Origin: Sulfuricella denitrificans skB26
GTDB taxonomy: Bacteria > Pseudomonadota > Gammaproteobacteria > Burkholderiales > Sulfuricellaceae
DNA: 64,000 nt
Assembly: GCF_000297055.2 (NCBI RefSeq)
Contig: NC_022357.1
Location: 2,367,501-2,431,500 of the forward strand
Reading direction: 5' to 3'
Positions 43,479 through 54,047 of this stretch are shown here, piece by piece (the first letter of the stretch is position 1; every line of letters starts with the position of its first letter). A program made the translations under genes and the position numbers. The notes under the pieces are model-generated. The model made no database searches, was not told the origin of the DNA, and saw nothing but the letters and a program-made list of their open reading frames with translations.

Positions 43479-44288
43479 ATGATTGACAACTCTGAACCCA
43501 AAGAACTACGCCAGGCGGCGCTATTCTGGCTGTCAGAGCCGGACCCCGCCAGCAAAGCCGAAGGAGTACGCCTCCTGGCGCAAGCATGGCAGTCTGGTGA
43601 TGTCATGCTGGACGCGCATGCCACCTTGTCAGCACAACCTCCCATACCCGGCCAGCCGCTCAAGCCCGAACTGGTATCGCCACGCCTGGTCAAGCACCGT
43701 TCGATGAACACCCTGGAGGGTCGCGCCACATTGATCCATGCCTTGGTGCACATCGAATTCACGGCCATCAACCTGGCGCTGGATGCACTCTGGCGCTACC
43801 CCGACATGCCGCGCGAATATTACGCGGATTGGCTGCAGGTCGCGCAGGAGGAAGCACTGCATTTCTCCTTGCTTGCCGACCACTTGCGCGGCATGGGCTA
43901 CGCCTATGGTGATTTTCCGGCGCATAACAGCCTGTGGGAGATGGCGGCAAAAACCCAGGACGACATCCTGGCCCGAATCGCTCTGGTGCCTCGAACCATG
44001 GAGGCGCGCGGTCTGGATGCCGCCCCGCCGGTGCGGGCAAAGCTGGCGCAGGCGGGTGACATGGCTGCCGCCGCTATCCTCGACATCATCCTGCGCGATG
44101 AAATCGGTCACGTCGGCATCGGCAACCGCTGGTATGGATGGCTGTGTGAGCAGCGTGGACTGGAGCCGGTAAACACCTACGCCCGCCTGGCAGCCGAGTA
44201 CCATGCGCCGGTCATGCGCGGTCCGTTCAATCTTGAAGCAAGGCGGGCAGCAGGCTTCAGTGAGATTGAATTGGCGGCATTAAAATAA
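43479..44288 (+). CDS. DUF455 ferritin-like domain protein
   Basis: 269 residues with a four-helix ferritin-like core: HALVHIEFTAINLALDALWR (E), VAQEEALHFSLLADHLRGMGYAYGDFPAH (E-x2-H) and ILRDEIGHVGIGNRWYGWL (E-x2-H). The four carboxylates and two histidines fit a di-iron site. The function is unknown; the family is annotated near tRNA-modifying MiaE-like proteins. It follows rdgC on the same strand by 31 bp. Confidence 0.88.
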   Translation: MIDNSEPKELRQAALFWLSEPDPASKAEGVRLLAQAWQSGDVMLDAHATLSAQPPIPGQPLKPELVSPRLVKHRSMNTLEGRATLIHALVHIEFTAINLALDALWRYPDMPREYYADWLQVAQEEALHFSLLADHLRGMGYAYGDFPAHNSLWEMAAKTQDDILARIALVPRTMEARGLDAAPPVRAKLAQAGDMAAAAILDIILRDEIGHVGIGNRWYGWLCEQRGLEPVNTYARLAAEYHAPVMRGPFNLEARRAAGFSEIELAALK

Positions 44289-44379
44289 AACTGGCGAATC
44301 GGGAGAGATGAAACAGTCATGGCAAGTTTTATCATCGCGCCATGATTGTCGGGTCAGTAACCAATACAACGCCAGCATG

Positions 44380-44892
44380 TCACGACGGCCAAGACAGCTT
44401 GCCGCACAGATCGATGTGCGTCAGGTACAGCCGCAGATCAAATTCAATCTGATGATATTCCGGCTCCATGTGGATACAGAGCTGATAGAAGGCCTTGTCG
44501 TGCTCTTTTTCCTTCAGGTGCGCAAGTTCATGCACGACGATCATCCTGAGAAACTCCAGCGGCACTTCCCTGAATAAAGAGGCAATGCGTATTTCACGAT
44601 TGGCCTTGAGCTTGCTGCCCTGCACGCGGGAAATGGCGGTGTGCAGCCCAAGCGCGTGCTGAATGACCTGAATCCGGCGGTCGAAAGCGACTTTGTTGAT
44701 GGGTGCAGCGTTGCGCAGGAAACGGTTCTTCAGAGTGAATACATAGTCATACAGCGCTTTGTCGGTGCGGATATCGTGCGCGGCGCGGTATTTTTTCTGC
44801 AGGATGTCGCCCAGGCGGCCCTGCTGTATAAGCTGCCGAACCTGGACTTTGACATCCTCGGGGTAGCCGGTGAGGTATTTCAGGGTAGGCAT
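44380..44892 (-). CDS. YgjP-type metallopeptidase
   Basis: 170 residues. The zinc motif HELAHLKEKEHDKAFY (HExxH plus a histidine nine residues on) is near the C-terminus, preceded by REVPLEFLRMIVV. This is the M48/DUF45-like YgjP group, which lacks a signal peptide and is cytosolic. It converges on the DUF455 gene. The physiological substrate is unknown. Confidence 0.88.
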   Translation of the reverse strand: MPTLKYLTGYPEDVKVQVRQLIQQGRLGDILQKKYRAAHDIRTDKALYDYVFTLKNRFLRNAAPINKVAFDRRIQVIQHALGLHTAISRVQGSKLKANREIRIASLFREVPLEFLRMIVVHELAHLKEKEHDKAFYQLCIHMEPEYHQIEFDLRLYLTHIDLCGKLSWPS

Positions 44893-45160
44893 CGGTTTTT
44901 ATGCGGTACATAAAGAAAGAAATAACATCGAAAATTTGCTTTACACTTAGGTCTAATTTCGCTCAAATCATCGCCCTGATAGTATAACCATGGCAACCCA
45001 GTGCTGCTTGATGAACAATCGAAATAACAGGCAGGAGAAACCCCTCTATTTTATTATTTTGGGAGGGTTCGGTTAAAATGCCTGTCCCGATGCAGATCAA
45101 TGCAAACATTGCCTCGATTAAAGTTCCGATAACAGTGGGTTGCGACCACGACGAGACGAC

Positions 45161-46828
45161 ATGAAAATAACGGTCAGTGAATTAATCGTAAGATATTTGG
45201 AGCGCCTGGGGATAGAAGTAATCTTCGGGATACCGGGCGCACATATCTTGCCGGTTTATGACAGCTTGTATGACTCGAAAATCAAGAGCGTATTGGTCAA
45301 GCATGAACAGGGAGCGGCGTTCATGGCCGGGGGCTATGCCAGAGCTTCAGGGAAGATTGCTGCCTGCATTACCACTGCAGGGCCTGGGGCGACCAATCTG
45401 GTCACGGGGATCGCCAATGCCTACGCCGACAAGCAGCCTATTCTGGTCATCACCGGCGAAACATCGACCCATATTTTTGGCAAGGGTGGCCTGCAGGAGA
45501 GTTCCGGCGAAGGCGGCAGCATTGACCAGGTCGCGCTATTTTCCGGCATCACGCGCTACCACAAACTGATCGAACGTACGGATTACCTGCCCACTGTACT
45601 GAATCAGGCGACCAAACATCTGCTTTCCACGACACCCGGCCCCGTGGTGTTGAGCATCCCCTATAACGTACAGAAAGAAATGGTGGATGCATCCGTCCTC
45701 GATCAGGTTTCCTTCACACGCATGACCGGCGGATGCCTGCTCGCCGAGCAGTACATCGACAAGAGCGTGGAGTTGATCCGCGAAGCTAAGCGCCCACTGA
45801 TCATCGCAGGCTATGGCTGCATCCGTTCGGGTGCGCAGGAACACTTACGCCGCATCAGCGAGCGTCTCAATATTCCGGTAACCAGCAGCCTCAAGGCTAA
45901 AGGCGCGATCGACGAACGCTCCGCGCTGTCGCTGGGCAGCCTTGGCGTCACCTCCGGCGGTTACGCCATGCGCTATCTGGAACAGGAAGCCGACCTGGTG
46001 CTGGTGCTGGGGGCGGGCTTCAATGAAAGAACCAGCTATGTCTGGGACAAGCATCTGTTGGCGGGCAAGACGCTCATCCAGGTGGATAACAGCGACCAGC
46101 AACTGGAAAAGGTCTTCCGCGCCGACCTGGTGGTGCATGCCGACCTTGGCACCTATCTGCAAACGCTGGATACAGCCATTCAGGCGCAAAAGGTGGCGGA
46201 GAAAGGTCCTGTGGATATCGCCACTTTTATCGCAGCCACACAAGCCCAGGCGGATGCTGCCGGCAAGACGATTTTCAACCGGCAGTTCGACCACGTGCGC
46301 GCCTTTTATAGCTGGCTGGAACATCGGTTTCCGGACGGCCTGGTCATGTTCGACGACAACATCGTTTTTGCTCAGAACTTCTACCGTGTGTCCGCCAAGG
46401 ACCGTTTCTACCCCAACACCGGCGTCTCCTCACTGGGCCACGCCATCCCGGCGGCCATTGGCACCAGCTTCGAAGTCGACCAACCCCTGTTCGCCATGAT
46501 CGGCGACGGCGGGTTCCAGATGTGCGCGATGGAGATCATGACGGCGGTGAATTACGACATCCCGTTGAACATCATCCTGTTCAACAACAACACCATGGGA
46601 TTGATCCGCAAGAACCAGCACCATCTCTACCAGGATCGCTTCATTGACTGCGATTTCACCAACCCGGACTTCGCATTGCTGGCACAGTCCTTCGGCATCA
46701 AGCATTGCCGGGTGGACAGCGAGCAGGACCTGACCAAGTTGGAGGCAATCGATTTTTATCATGGCATCAATCTCATCGAGATCATGATCGATCAGGATGC
46801 GTATCCGAATTATTCCTCAAGACGCTAG
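45161..46828 (+). CDS. ThDP-dependent enzyme, acetolactate-synthase-like
   Basis: 555 residues from ATG 45161; a TTG at 45140 would add seven residues. The N-terminal PYR domain has the catalytic Glu in VKHEQGAAFMAGGYA, a central domain lies at about 190-330, and the C-terminal PP domain has the ThDP/Mg motif GDGGFQMCAME...NIILFNNNTMG. The substrate-side segment GKGGLQESSGEGGSIDQV differs from the usual acetolactate synthase text and no ilvH small subunit follows. Its product is uncertain. A glycosyltransferase-like gene starts 6 bp after the stop. Confidence 0.83.
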   Translation: MKITVSELIVRYLERLGIEVIFGIPGAHILPVYDSLYDSKIKSVLVKHEQGAAFMAGGYARASGKIAACITTAGPGATNLVTGIANAYADKQPILVITGETSTHIFGKGGLQESSGEGGSIDQVALFSGITRYHKLIERTDYLPTVLNQATKHLLSTTPGPVVLSIPYNVQKEMVDASVLDQVSFTRMTGGCLLAEQYIDKSVELIREAKRPLIIAGYGCIRSGAQEHLRRISERLNIPVTSSLKAKGAIDERSALSLGSLGVTSGGYAMRYLEQEADLVLVLGAGFNERTSYVWDKHLLAGKTLIQVDNSDQQLEKVFRADLVVHADLGTYLQTLDTAIQAQKVAEKGPVDIATFIAATQAQADAAGKTIFNRQFDHVRAFYSWLEHRFPDGLVMFDDNIVFAQNFYRVSAKDRFYPNTGVSSLGHAIPAAIGTSFEVDQPLFAMIGDGGFQMCAMEIMTAVNYDIPLNIILFNNNTMGLIRKNQHHLYQDRFIDCDFTNPDFALLAQSFGIKHCRVDSEQDLTKLEAIDFYHGINLIEIMIDQDAYPNYSSRR

Positions 46829-46834
46829 TTCCGC

Positions 46835-48778
46835 ATGACCGATTTCGTGACGACGCATCTGGTGGAATGCATCTCGCGCTACCCATCCGTCATTCCCGGC
46901 ATGGCTGATCTCGGCAAGCAACTGCAAGGCCTGCTGAAATGCTCAGCTAGTGGATCCCCTCTCCCCTTGTGGGAGAGGGCTAGGGAGAGGGGTGAATCCT
47001 GCACCGAACCACCCTCACCCCAACCCTCTCCCATCAAGGGAGAGGGGGCAAAATCTCTCGATACGCTCATCGACCTGTATGAGCAGTGTTACCCCTTGCT
47101 GGAAAAGGCGATGTGGTCCACCGAGCCGGACTTTGCACCGCTGCTGGCTTGTTATCAGGCCCTGTTCCGCGAGCAGGAGGCCCTGATCCAGCAACGCCCA
47201 ACAGATGATCGCCATCACTTCATCCTCAGCATCCCGGTGGCGGATCGGCCGCCCCACCTGCGTGCCTGCCTGGAAAGCATTTACCAGGTCTGCACGCTGT
47301 TCAACTATGGCGGGAATGCGTCCGGCGCGTGGGATAAGATCAGGATCATCGTCGCCGAGGACAGCCGCGATGAAAACAACATCTGCCGGCATATCGACCT
47401 GGTGGAGGAATACCGGCAAAAAGGCTTGCAGGTCTTTTACTTCGGACTGGCGGAGCAGTATGAATTGCTGCAATCACTGCCCCAGCGCCAGCGTGAGCAA
47501 TTAGGCAATCTGCTCACCACCCAACCCAAAGAAAAATTTTATCTCAAGGGACAGGCCGCCAATCGCAACCTGAGTTACCTGAAGTTTCTGCAGCTGACGG
47601 AAGATAAAAACAGAACACTGTATTATCTGGTCGATAGCGACCAGCATTTTTGCGTGAACCGGCAGACCGAATCCGGCGAAGAGATGGTGGCTGCGCTGAA
47701 TTATTTTCACGCCATCGACAAGATCTTTCGCACCAGCGACACACTGATGCTCACCGGCAAGATGGTGGGCGACCCACCCGTCTCGCCATCCGTGATGGCC
47801 GGCAATTTCCTCGACGACGTGACGGCCTTCTTTACCCGGCTGGCCACCTTGACCGGCGATCAGGCCTGCCAGTTTCATGGCGCACAGGGGCCACTTGCCG
47901 GCGATGCCGCCTATCACGACATGGCCGGGCTGTTCGGTTTCGAAAACCGGCCGGCAACATTTTCCTACCCCTGCCGGCTCGAAGGCGAGCATGGCCATGG
48001 CGCGTGCCTGATGGATTTTGCACGACGGCTCAACGCCTTCTTCTTTGGTGAACATCTCTTCCGCAAGACCTGGTTTTCCTACGGCAGCGGCTTTGCCGAG
48101 CTCTCTCCCGCGCGAACGATTTACCCCGGCAATTACATCGTCAACTACTCGGGGCTGAAATACATCATCCCTTTTGGTCACCTGCGGCTGCGTATGTCGG
48201 GCCCCACGGCCGGGCGGCTGATCGCTGCCGAAATCAAGGAACACTTCGCCTCTTTCAACATGCCCAATCTGCACCGGCGCACCACCGAGGCGGGATTGGA
48301 CGACGATTTCCGACCCGGCGTGGAACTGGATGGAGCACAACAAAGCGTCGATCTCTCCAACGAATTCGAACGCCAGTTCTTCGGCGACCTCATGCTGTTT
48401 TCTACCGAAGAGCTAGTCAAGCAGGCAGACGTGAACCAGCCCTTTGCCCAGGATGTAATTGAGACAGTCATCGCCCGGAAAGAGGCCGAACTGCTGGCGC
48501 TGTACCAACAAAAGCATGAAGCCATCGTCGGCAAAAACAAGCAATTGCATGACCTCGTGTTCAACGCCGGGCATTGGTGGTTGCGCTCGCCCGAGTTGGC
48601 TATTGCGCTGCGGCAAGTCCAGGCCTTCATCGATAATATCGACCGCAATTTTGGCGAGCACGCCCTGGCTTGGCGCCAGATCCAGTCAGCCGAGCATCGC
48701 GCACAACGCAAAAGGCAGATCGTCGAGGCATTGATAAATTACCGAGCGGAGCAGGATGCCTGGGATAGGCTGTTCTAA
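46835..48778 (+). CDS. Large glycosyltransferase-like protein with inserted repeat
   Basis: 647 residues. A GT-A-like core (about 125-330) has FILSIPVADRPPHLRACLESIY, IIVAEDSRDENN and YYLVDSDQHFCVN, the last resembling a DxD metal site. A C-terminal part of about 300 residues has TWFSYGSGFAELSPARTIYPGNY and HLRLRMSGPTAGRL, then a helical tail. Residues about 41-71 come from a palindromic repeat that keeps the frame (SPLPLWERARERG and PSPQPSPIKGEGA). No close family comes to mind. It probably forms a two-gene operon with the ThDP enzyme. Confidence 0.72.
   Translation: MTDFVTTHLVECISRYPSVIPGMADLGKQLQGLLKCSASGSPLPLWERARERGESCTEPPSPQPSPIKGEGAKSLDTLIDLYEQCYPLLEKAMWSTEPDFAPLLACYQALFREQEALIQQRPTDDRHHFILSIPVADRPPHLRACLESIYQVCTLFNYGGNASGAWDKIRIIVAEDSRDENNICRHIDLVEEYRQKGLQVFYFGLAEQYELLQSLPQRQREQLGNLLTTQPKEKFYLKGQAANRNLSYLKFLQLTEDKNRTLYYLVDSDQHFCVNRQTESGEEMVAALNYFHAIDKIFRTSDTLMLTGKMVGDPPVSPSVMAGNFLDDVTAFFTRLATLTGDQACQFHGAQGPLAGDAAYHDMAGLFGFENRPATFSYPCRLEGEHGHGACLMDFARRLNAFFFGEHLFRKTWFSYGSGFAELSPARTIYPGNYIVNYSGLKYIIPFGHLRLRMSGPTAGRLIAAEIKEHFASFNMPNLHRRTTEAGLDDDFRPGVELDGAQQSVDLSNEFERQFFGDLMLFSTEELVKQADVNQPFAQDVIETVIARKEAELLALYQQKHEAIVGKNKQLHDLVFNAGHWWLRSPELAIALRQVQAFIDNIDRNFGEHALAWRQIQSAEHRAQRKRQIVEALINYRAEQDAWDRLF
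46957..47046. repeat. In-frame palindromic repeat inside a coding region
   Basis: Two 9 bp hairpins, CCCTCTCCC-cttgt-GGGAGAGGG (46957-46979) and CCCTCTCCC-atcaa-GGGAGAGGG (47024-47046), flank a further complementary pair AGGGGTGA/TCACCCC. This is a dispersed proteobacterial repeat recognised by its protein shadow PLPLWERARERG ... PSPQPSPIKGEG. Here it lies within the N-terminal linker of the 647-residue protein, in frame. Confidence 0.88.
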
Positions 48779-48800
48779 GGAGTTGTCTAACCGGGCTCAG

Positions 48801-48837
48801 ATAGCAATGCACTATCGGTCACATTGCTAAAACCAAT
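48801..48837 (+). promoter_or_regulatory. OxyR-type operator upstream of katG
   Basis: ATAG-N7-CTAT-N7-ATTG-N7-CAAT, four 4 bp elements exactly one helical turn apart, as in the OxyR consensus (ATAG-N7-CTAT-N7-ATAG-N7-CTAT). It ends where the -35 region of a promoter with -10 TACACT (48861-48866) would begin, the usual class I activation position. Confidence 0.7.
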
Positions 48838-48885
48838 TAGATTAATTGATTCCAAGAATCTACACTGAATTGTGCATTCAATTAA

Positions 48886-51073
<2,188 letters not shown>

Positions 51074-51150
51074 TCTTGGAAAACAGGTCTTAAAATCCTA
51101 AATCGCGCAGCCTCGGCTTGGCGTGGGTTATCCCGAATCAGGTTGAGTCG

Positions 51151-51222
51151 AGTAGGGTGGGCACGTCCTTGTGCTCACGCAGATTCAAACGCGTGGGCAG
51201 ATAAAACCTTGCCCACCCTACT
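51151..51222. repeat. Inverted repeat AGTAGGGTGGGCA / TGCCCACCCTACT
   Basis: 13 bp arms at 51151-51163 and 51210-51222 around a partly self-complementary 46 bp centre (GTGCTCACGC, GCGTGGGCAG). The GTAGGGTGGGCA arm is a dispersed repeat seen in several proteobacteria and cyanobacteria (from memory). It lies between katG and the toxin-antitoxin promoter. Confidence 0.75.
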
Positions 51223-51278
51223 TGGCTGGGATAGCCATAGCTAGACGCCTTGGTTCGAAGTTGACTGTCGAAATTGAC

Positions 51279-51306
51279 TTGCAAAATATACAATATTTTG
51301 TATAAT
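51279..51306 (+). promoter_or_regulatory. Promoter with palindromic operator for the toxin-antitoxin pair
   Basis: TTGCAA, a 16 bp spacer and TATAAT at 51301-51306. A palindrome TATACAA-tatt-TTGTATA (51287-51304) covers the spacer and most of the -10 box, a typical autorepressor operator. Only 6 bp separate -10 from ATG 51313, so the transcript would be leaderless. Confidence 0.6.
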
Positions 51307-51312
51307 TCGTTC

Positions 51313-51651
51313 ATGAGCAAATTAAAACCCGTCGAGTTCTGCGGTAGCGCGCTTGATGATCTGCGCGCATTTCCAGTATCAGCGAGACGTGAAGCTGGCC
51401 ACCAACTTGACCGGGTGCAGCACGGTCTGGAAGCTGACGACTGGAAGCCGATACCGACGATTGGACAAGGGGTGCGGGAAATCCGAATTTGTGACGCAGC
51501 CGGAGCATTTCGAATCGTCTACGTGGCAAAGTTCACCAATGCAATCTATGTGATTCACTGTTTCCAGAAAAAGACTCAGAAAACCAGTAAAACAGACTTG
51601 GATTTAGCCGAGAGCAGATACCGCGATTTAATTAAGGAGTCAGGCAAATGA
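51313..51651 (+). CDS. HigB/RelE-superfamily toxin (phage Gp49-like)
   Basis: 112 residues from ATG 51313. The fold pattern fits HigB2/Gp49-like mRNA interferases: LDDLRAFPVSARREAGHQL, then IGQGVREIRI, FRIVYVAKFTNAIYVIHCFQKKTQKT and a C-terminal helix. In the first-gene position, toxin before antitoxin, as in HigBA systems. Its TGA overlaps the antitoxin ATG. A palindromic operator lies at the promoter. Confidence 0.88.
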   Translation: MSKLKPVEFCGSALDDLRAFPVSARREAGHQLDRVQHGLEADDWKPIPTIGQGVREIRICDAAGAFRIVYVAKFTNAIYVIHCFQKKTQKTSKTDLDLAESRYRDLIKESGK

Positions 51652-51929
51652 GCAATAAACAATTCGCCAGTGTGTGGGATGCAATCGAAGACACACCAGA
51701 GGAAGCCGAGAACATGAAGCTGCGTTCTGCTTTAATGATTGCCCTTAAGGAGCATCTTACCCGCACAGGCCTGAACCAGTCTGAAGCAGCCAAACTGTTC
51801 GGCATCACGCAACCGCGTGTATCAGACCTGATGCGCGGAAAGATTGGCCTTTTCGGTTTGGATGCCTTGGTCAATATGGTGGTAGCAGCTGGATTGCACA
51901 TCGAAATGCGCATACTTGAAGCCGCTTGA
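51648..51929 (+). CDS. XRE-family antitoxin (HigA-like)
   Basis: 93 residues. A helix-turn-helix of the XRE type (LNQSEAAKLFGITQPRVSDLMRGKI) is followed by FGLDALVNMVVAAGLHIEM, the usual layout of short HigA-like antitoxins paired with Gp49-like toxins. It neutralises the toxin and probably represses the operon through the TATACAA palindrome. The ATG overlaps the toxin stop. Confidence 0.88.
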   Translation: MSNKQFASVWDAIEDTPEEAENMKLRSALMIALKEHLTRTGLNQSEAAKLFGITQPRVSDLMRGKIGLFGLDALVNMVVAAGLHIEMRILEAA

Positions 51930-51996
51930 ATAATGAGAGCCCGTCCCGAATGGCATACATTTGTTGCTGCATAGCTTGACCTGGCCCCGGATTTCT

Positions 51997-53061
51997 ATGA
52001 GCTTGGAGAACAAAAAAATCACTTTAGTGGTGGGCGCCGGGGCGAGCAGGGAGCTAGGCCTTCCTACGGGCGCGGAATTGAAGGCAAAGATTGCCTCGCT
52101 GCTAGATATTCAATTCCCGGACGGCTATCGGCAAAAGAGTGGTGACTACCAGATATGTGATGCCCTCAAGGCTGAGGCGCTTCTATCAGGAGATTCAAGA
52201 CAAGACATCAATCCACATCTGCATGCCGCATGGCGCATTAGGGACGCGATGCCGCAGGCTATTTCAATAGACAACTTTATTGATACGCACCAAGGTGACA
52301 AACTAATAGAACTCTGCGGGAAACTCGCAATCACCAGAAGTATATTGGAGGCGGAGCGAAGCAGTATTCTGTATTTAAATCCGCAGGACGGAAAAGAGAA
52401 TTTAAACTTTTCTAAAACGGAGGCGTGCTGGTTAAATCCATTCGTTAGGATTCTTACAGAAAACTGCAAGGAATCCGAGCTGGAAAAGCGACTCTCAAGC
52501 ATCACTTTGATTGTCTTTAACTATGATCGCTGCATAGAGCACTATTTGTATCTGTCGCTTCAGAATTACTACGGAATCAGTAAGGAGAAGGCAGCGGCTC
52601 TAGTTAAAAAGATCGAAATTTACCATCCATACGGAACGGTGGGCCCTCTGCCTTGGCAGGCACAATCGGATGCCGTTCCGTATGGTACAGAGCTCAATCC
52701 GGATCGGCTGTTGGCGATTGCAAAAGGAATAAAGACATTTACCGAAGGAACAGATCCAGATTCTTCTGAGATCGTTCAAATAAAACACGCTGTTGGTACA
52801 TCAAGCAGGGTATTGTTCCTCGGGTTTGCATTTCATAGGCTAAACCTGCAGCTCATTAGCCCACAGGAAAACATGTCAACCGAGAAGCTTGCGCAGCGCT
52901 TTTTAGCCACAGCAAAGGGCATATCCAAGAGCGATTGCGATGAAATCCGCCTTGAGCTCGCCACTCTTGGACACTGCAGCCCCATGCAGGTCGAATTGCG
53001 GAATGACTTGGCATGCCGCGACATATTCTTTGAATACACTAGGGGTCTTTCACTTCTATAG
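51997..53061 (+). CDS. SIR2-like NAD-binding protein, possible defence effector
   Basis: 354 residues from ATG 51997 (a TTG at 51961 is an alternative). A Rossmann-type motif LVVGAGASRELGLPTG at the N-terminus, IVFNYDRCIEHYL in the middle (the N-x-D/H region), and YHPYGTVG and VLFLGFAFHRLN late in the protein match SIR2-like domains used in antiphage NADases. No zinc Cys pairs of sirtuin deacetylases are seen. The gene is visibly lower in GC than its neighbours and sits behind a toxin-antitoxin pair. No helicase, Argonaute, TIR or NLR partner is next to it. Function is inferred. Confidence 0.78.
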   Translation: MSLENKKITLVVGAGASRELGLPTGAELKAKIASLLDIQFPDGYRQKSGDYQICDALKAEALLSGDSRQDINPHLHAAWRIRDAMPQAISIDNFIDTHQGDKLIELCGKLAITRSILEAERSSILYLNPQDGKENLNFSKTEACWLNPFVRILTENCKESELEKRLSSITLIVFNYDRCIEHYLYLSLQNYYGISKEKAAALVKKIEIYHPYGTVGPLPWQAQSDAVPYGTELNPDRLLAIAKGIKTFTEGTDPDSSEIVQIKHAVGTSSRVLFLGFAFHRLNLQLISPQENMSTEKLAQRFLATAKGISKSDCDEIRLELATLGHCSPMQVELRNDLACRDIFFEYTRGLSLL

Positions 53062-53163
53062 GGCATGCAGATCCGGGGTCTAAATAAGATGCAAAACAGC
53101 CCCTCATTCGCACCAACCCCCTCCCTTACCAAACCTACCCACCATCACTCAGGATAACCTGCT

Positions 53164-53904
53164 CTAATCCAAGCAGGCCGAATCCACTGCATTCCCGATA
53201 ATCTGTCGGCGGCATTCCCGGCAAACCTCCCGCGCCGTATGCAGCACGTCCTCCGGAATGGCGATATGGGCGTAATCGACCGGTGTCCTGTCAATTACTC
53301 CGCTATGCATGCGCTTGGACGAGTCGCCTTTTCTGGCCTGCCCAGTCTGGCTTAAAATTTGATACCGCTCGCTTAACGGCGAGTCCAACTCCAGCCAGTC
53401 CGATAGCCGGGGAAGCAATTTCTCCGGCGCGCGTTGAAACAGCTCGGCATCGAAATAGTAATAGGGCTGATTGGCCGTGCGGCTAAAGTCGGCGAGTGCC
53501 TGGACGCGCGCGATATAGTAGTTCGCCGCCTCAACGGGCGAGGCATAAAGATCCTCGATTTCCTTTTGTGCAAACAGATGGACGATACTTTTGATCGTGT
53601 GTTCCGGCTCCAGCAGGGAGATCAGTATCTTCATATTCGCCAGACCAAGCTGCCCGGGCTTCAACAGATAGTCGTTGTGCAGCAGCTTGTCGAAAAGATA
53701 ACGGCTGTTCTCCTTGAACACATCACCTTCCAGGAACACATCAAGCTGCTTGTCCAGCGCGGATGCGTCCTCATAGCTGATATGCATTTCATAGTAGCCA
53801 TTGATCTGCGGGTGCGAACCGAGGATATGCCCTGCCAGACTGGTAAAGGCGCGCATATGGCTCAGCAGGAAAATTCTGGAGAGGGGGTCAGACGAAGCAT
53901 TCAT
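53164..53904 (-). CDS. Sulfotransferase-like protein
   Basis: 246 residues. The opening RIFLLSHMRAFTSLAGHILGSHPQI matches the 5'-PAPS binding loop pattern (normally S/PRSGST..L..L..HP.I) but the central Arg-Ser-Gly is degraded to RAFTS. Later segments (HTIKSIVHLFAQKEIEDLY, YYYFDAELFQRAPEKLLPRL) fit the sulfotransferase 3'-phosphate region loosely. It may be a divergent glycan sulfotransferase. It is monocistronic and convergent with the SIR2-like gene. Confidence 0.65.
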   Translation of the reverse strand: MNASSDPLSRIFLLSHMRAFTSLAGHILGSHPQINGYYEMHISYEDASALDKQLDVFLEGDVFKENSRYLFDKLLHNDYLLKPGQLGLANMKILISLLEPEHTIKSIVHLFAQKEIEDLYASPVEAANYYIARVQALADFSRTANQPYYYFDAELFQRAPEKLLPRLSDWLELDSPLSERYQILSQTGQARKGDSSKRMHSGVIDRTPVDYAHIAIPEDVLHTAREVCRECRRQIIGNAVDSACLD

Positions 53905-54047
53905 ACAATCAGATAGGTCGGTTCACTTAAACACTTGCTACGAGTCTAGCATTCGGAGAGCAGCGCAATCTACATCGACAGCATCGAGGGGGTTCTTTGG
54001 AGTTCAACTCCGGCAAGCACCGCTTCGTCATCTGCAACCCGGCCTGA

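Noticed and set aside
44990-45080. Short ORF (about 28 codons) before the ThDP enzyme, possible leader peptide
   Set aside because: No run of regulatory codons and no attenuator-like alternative stems that I can see.
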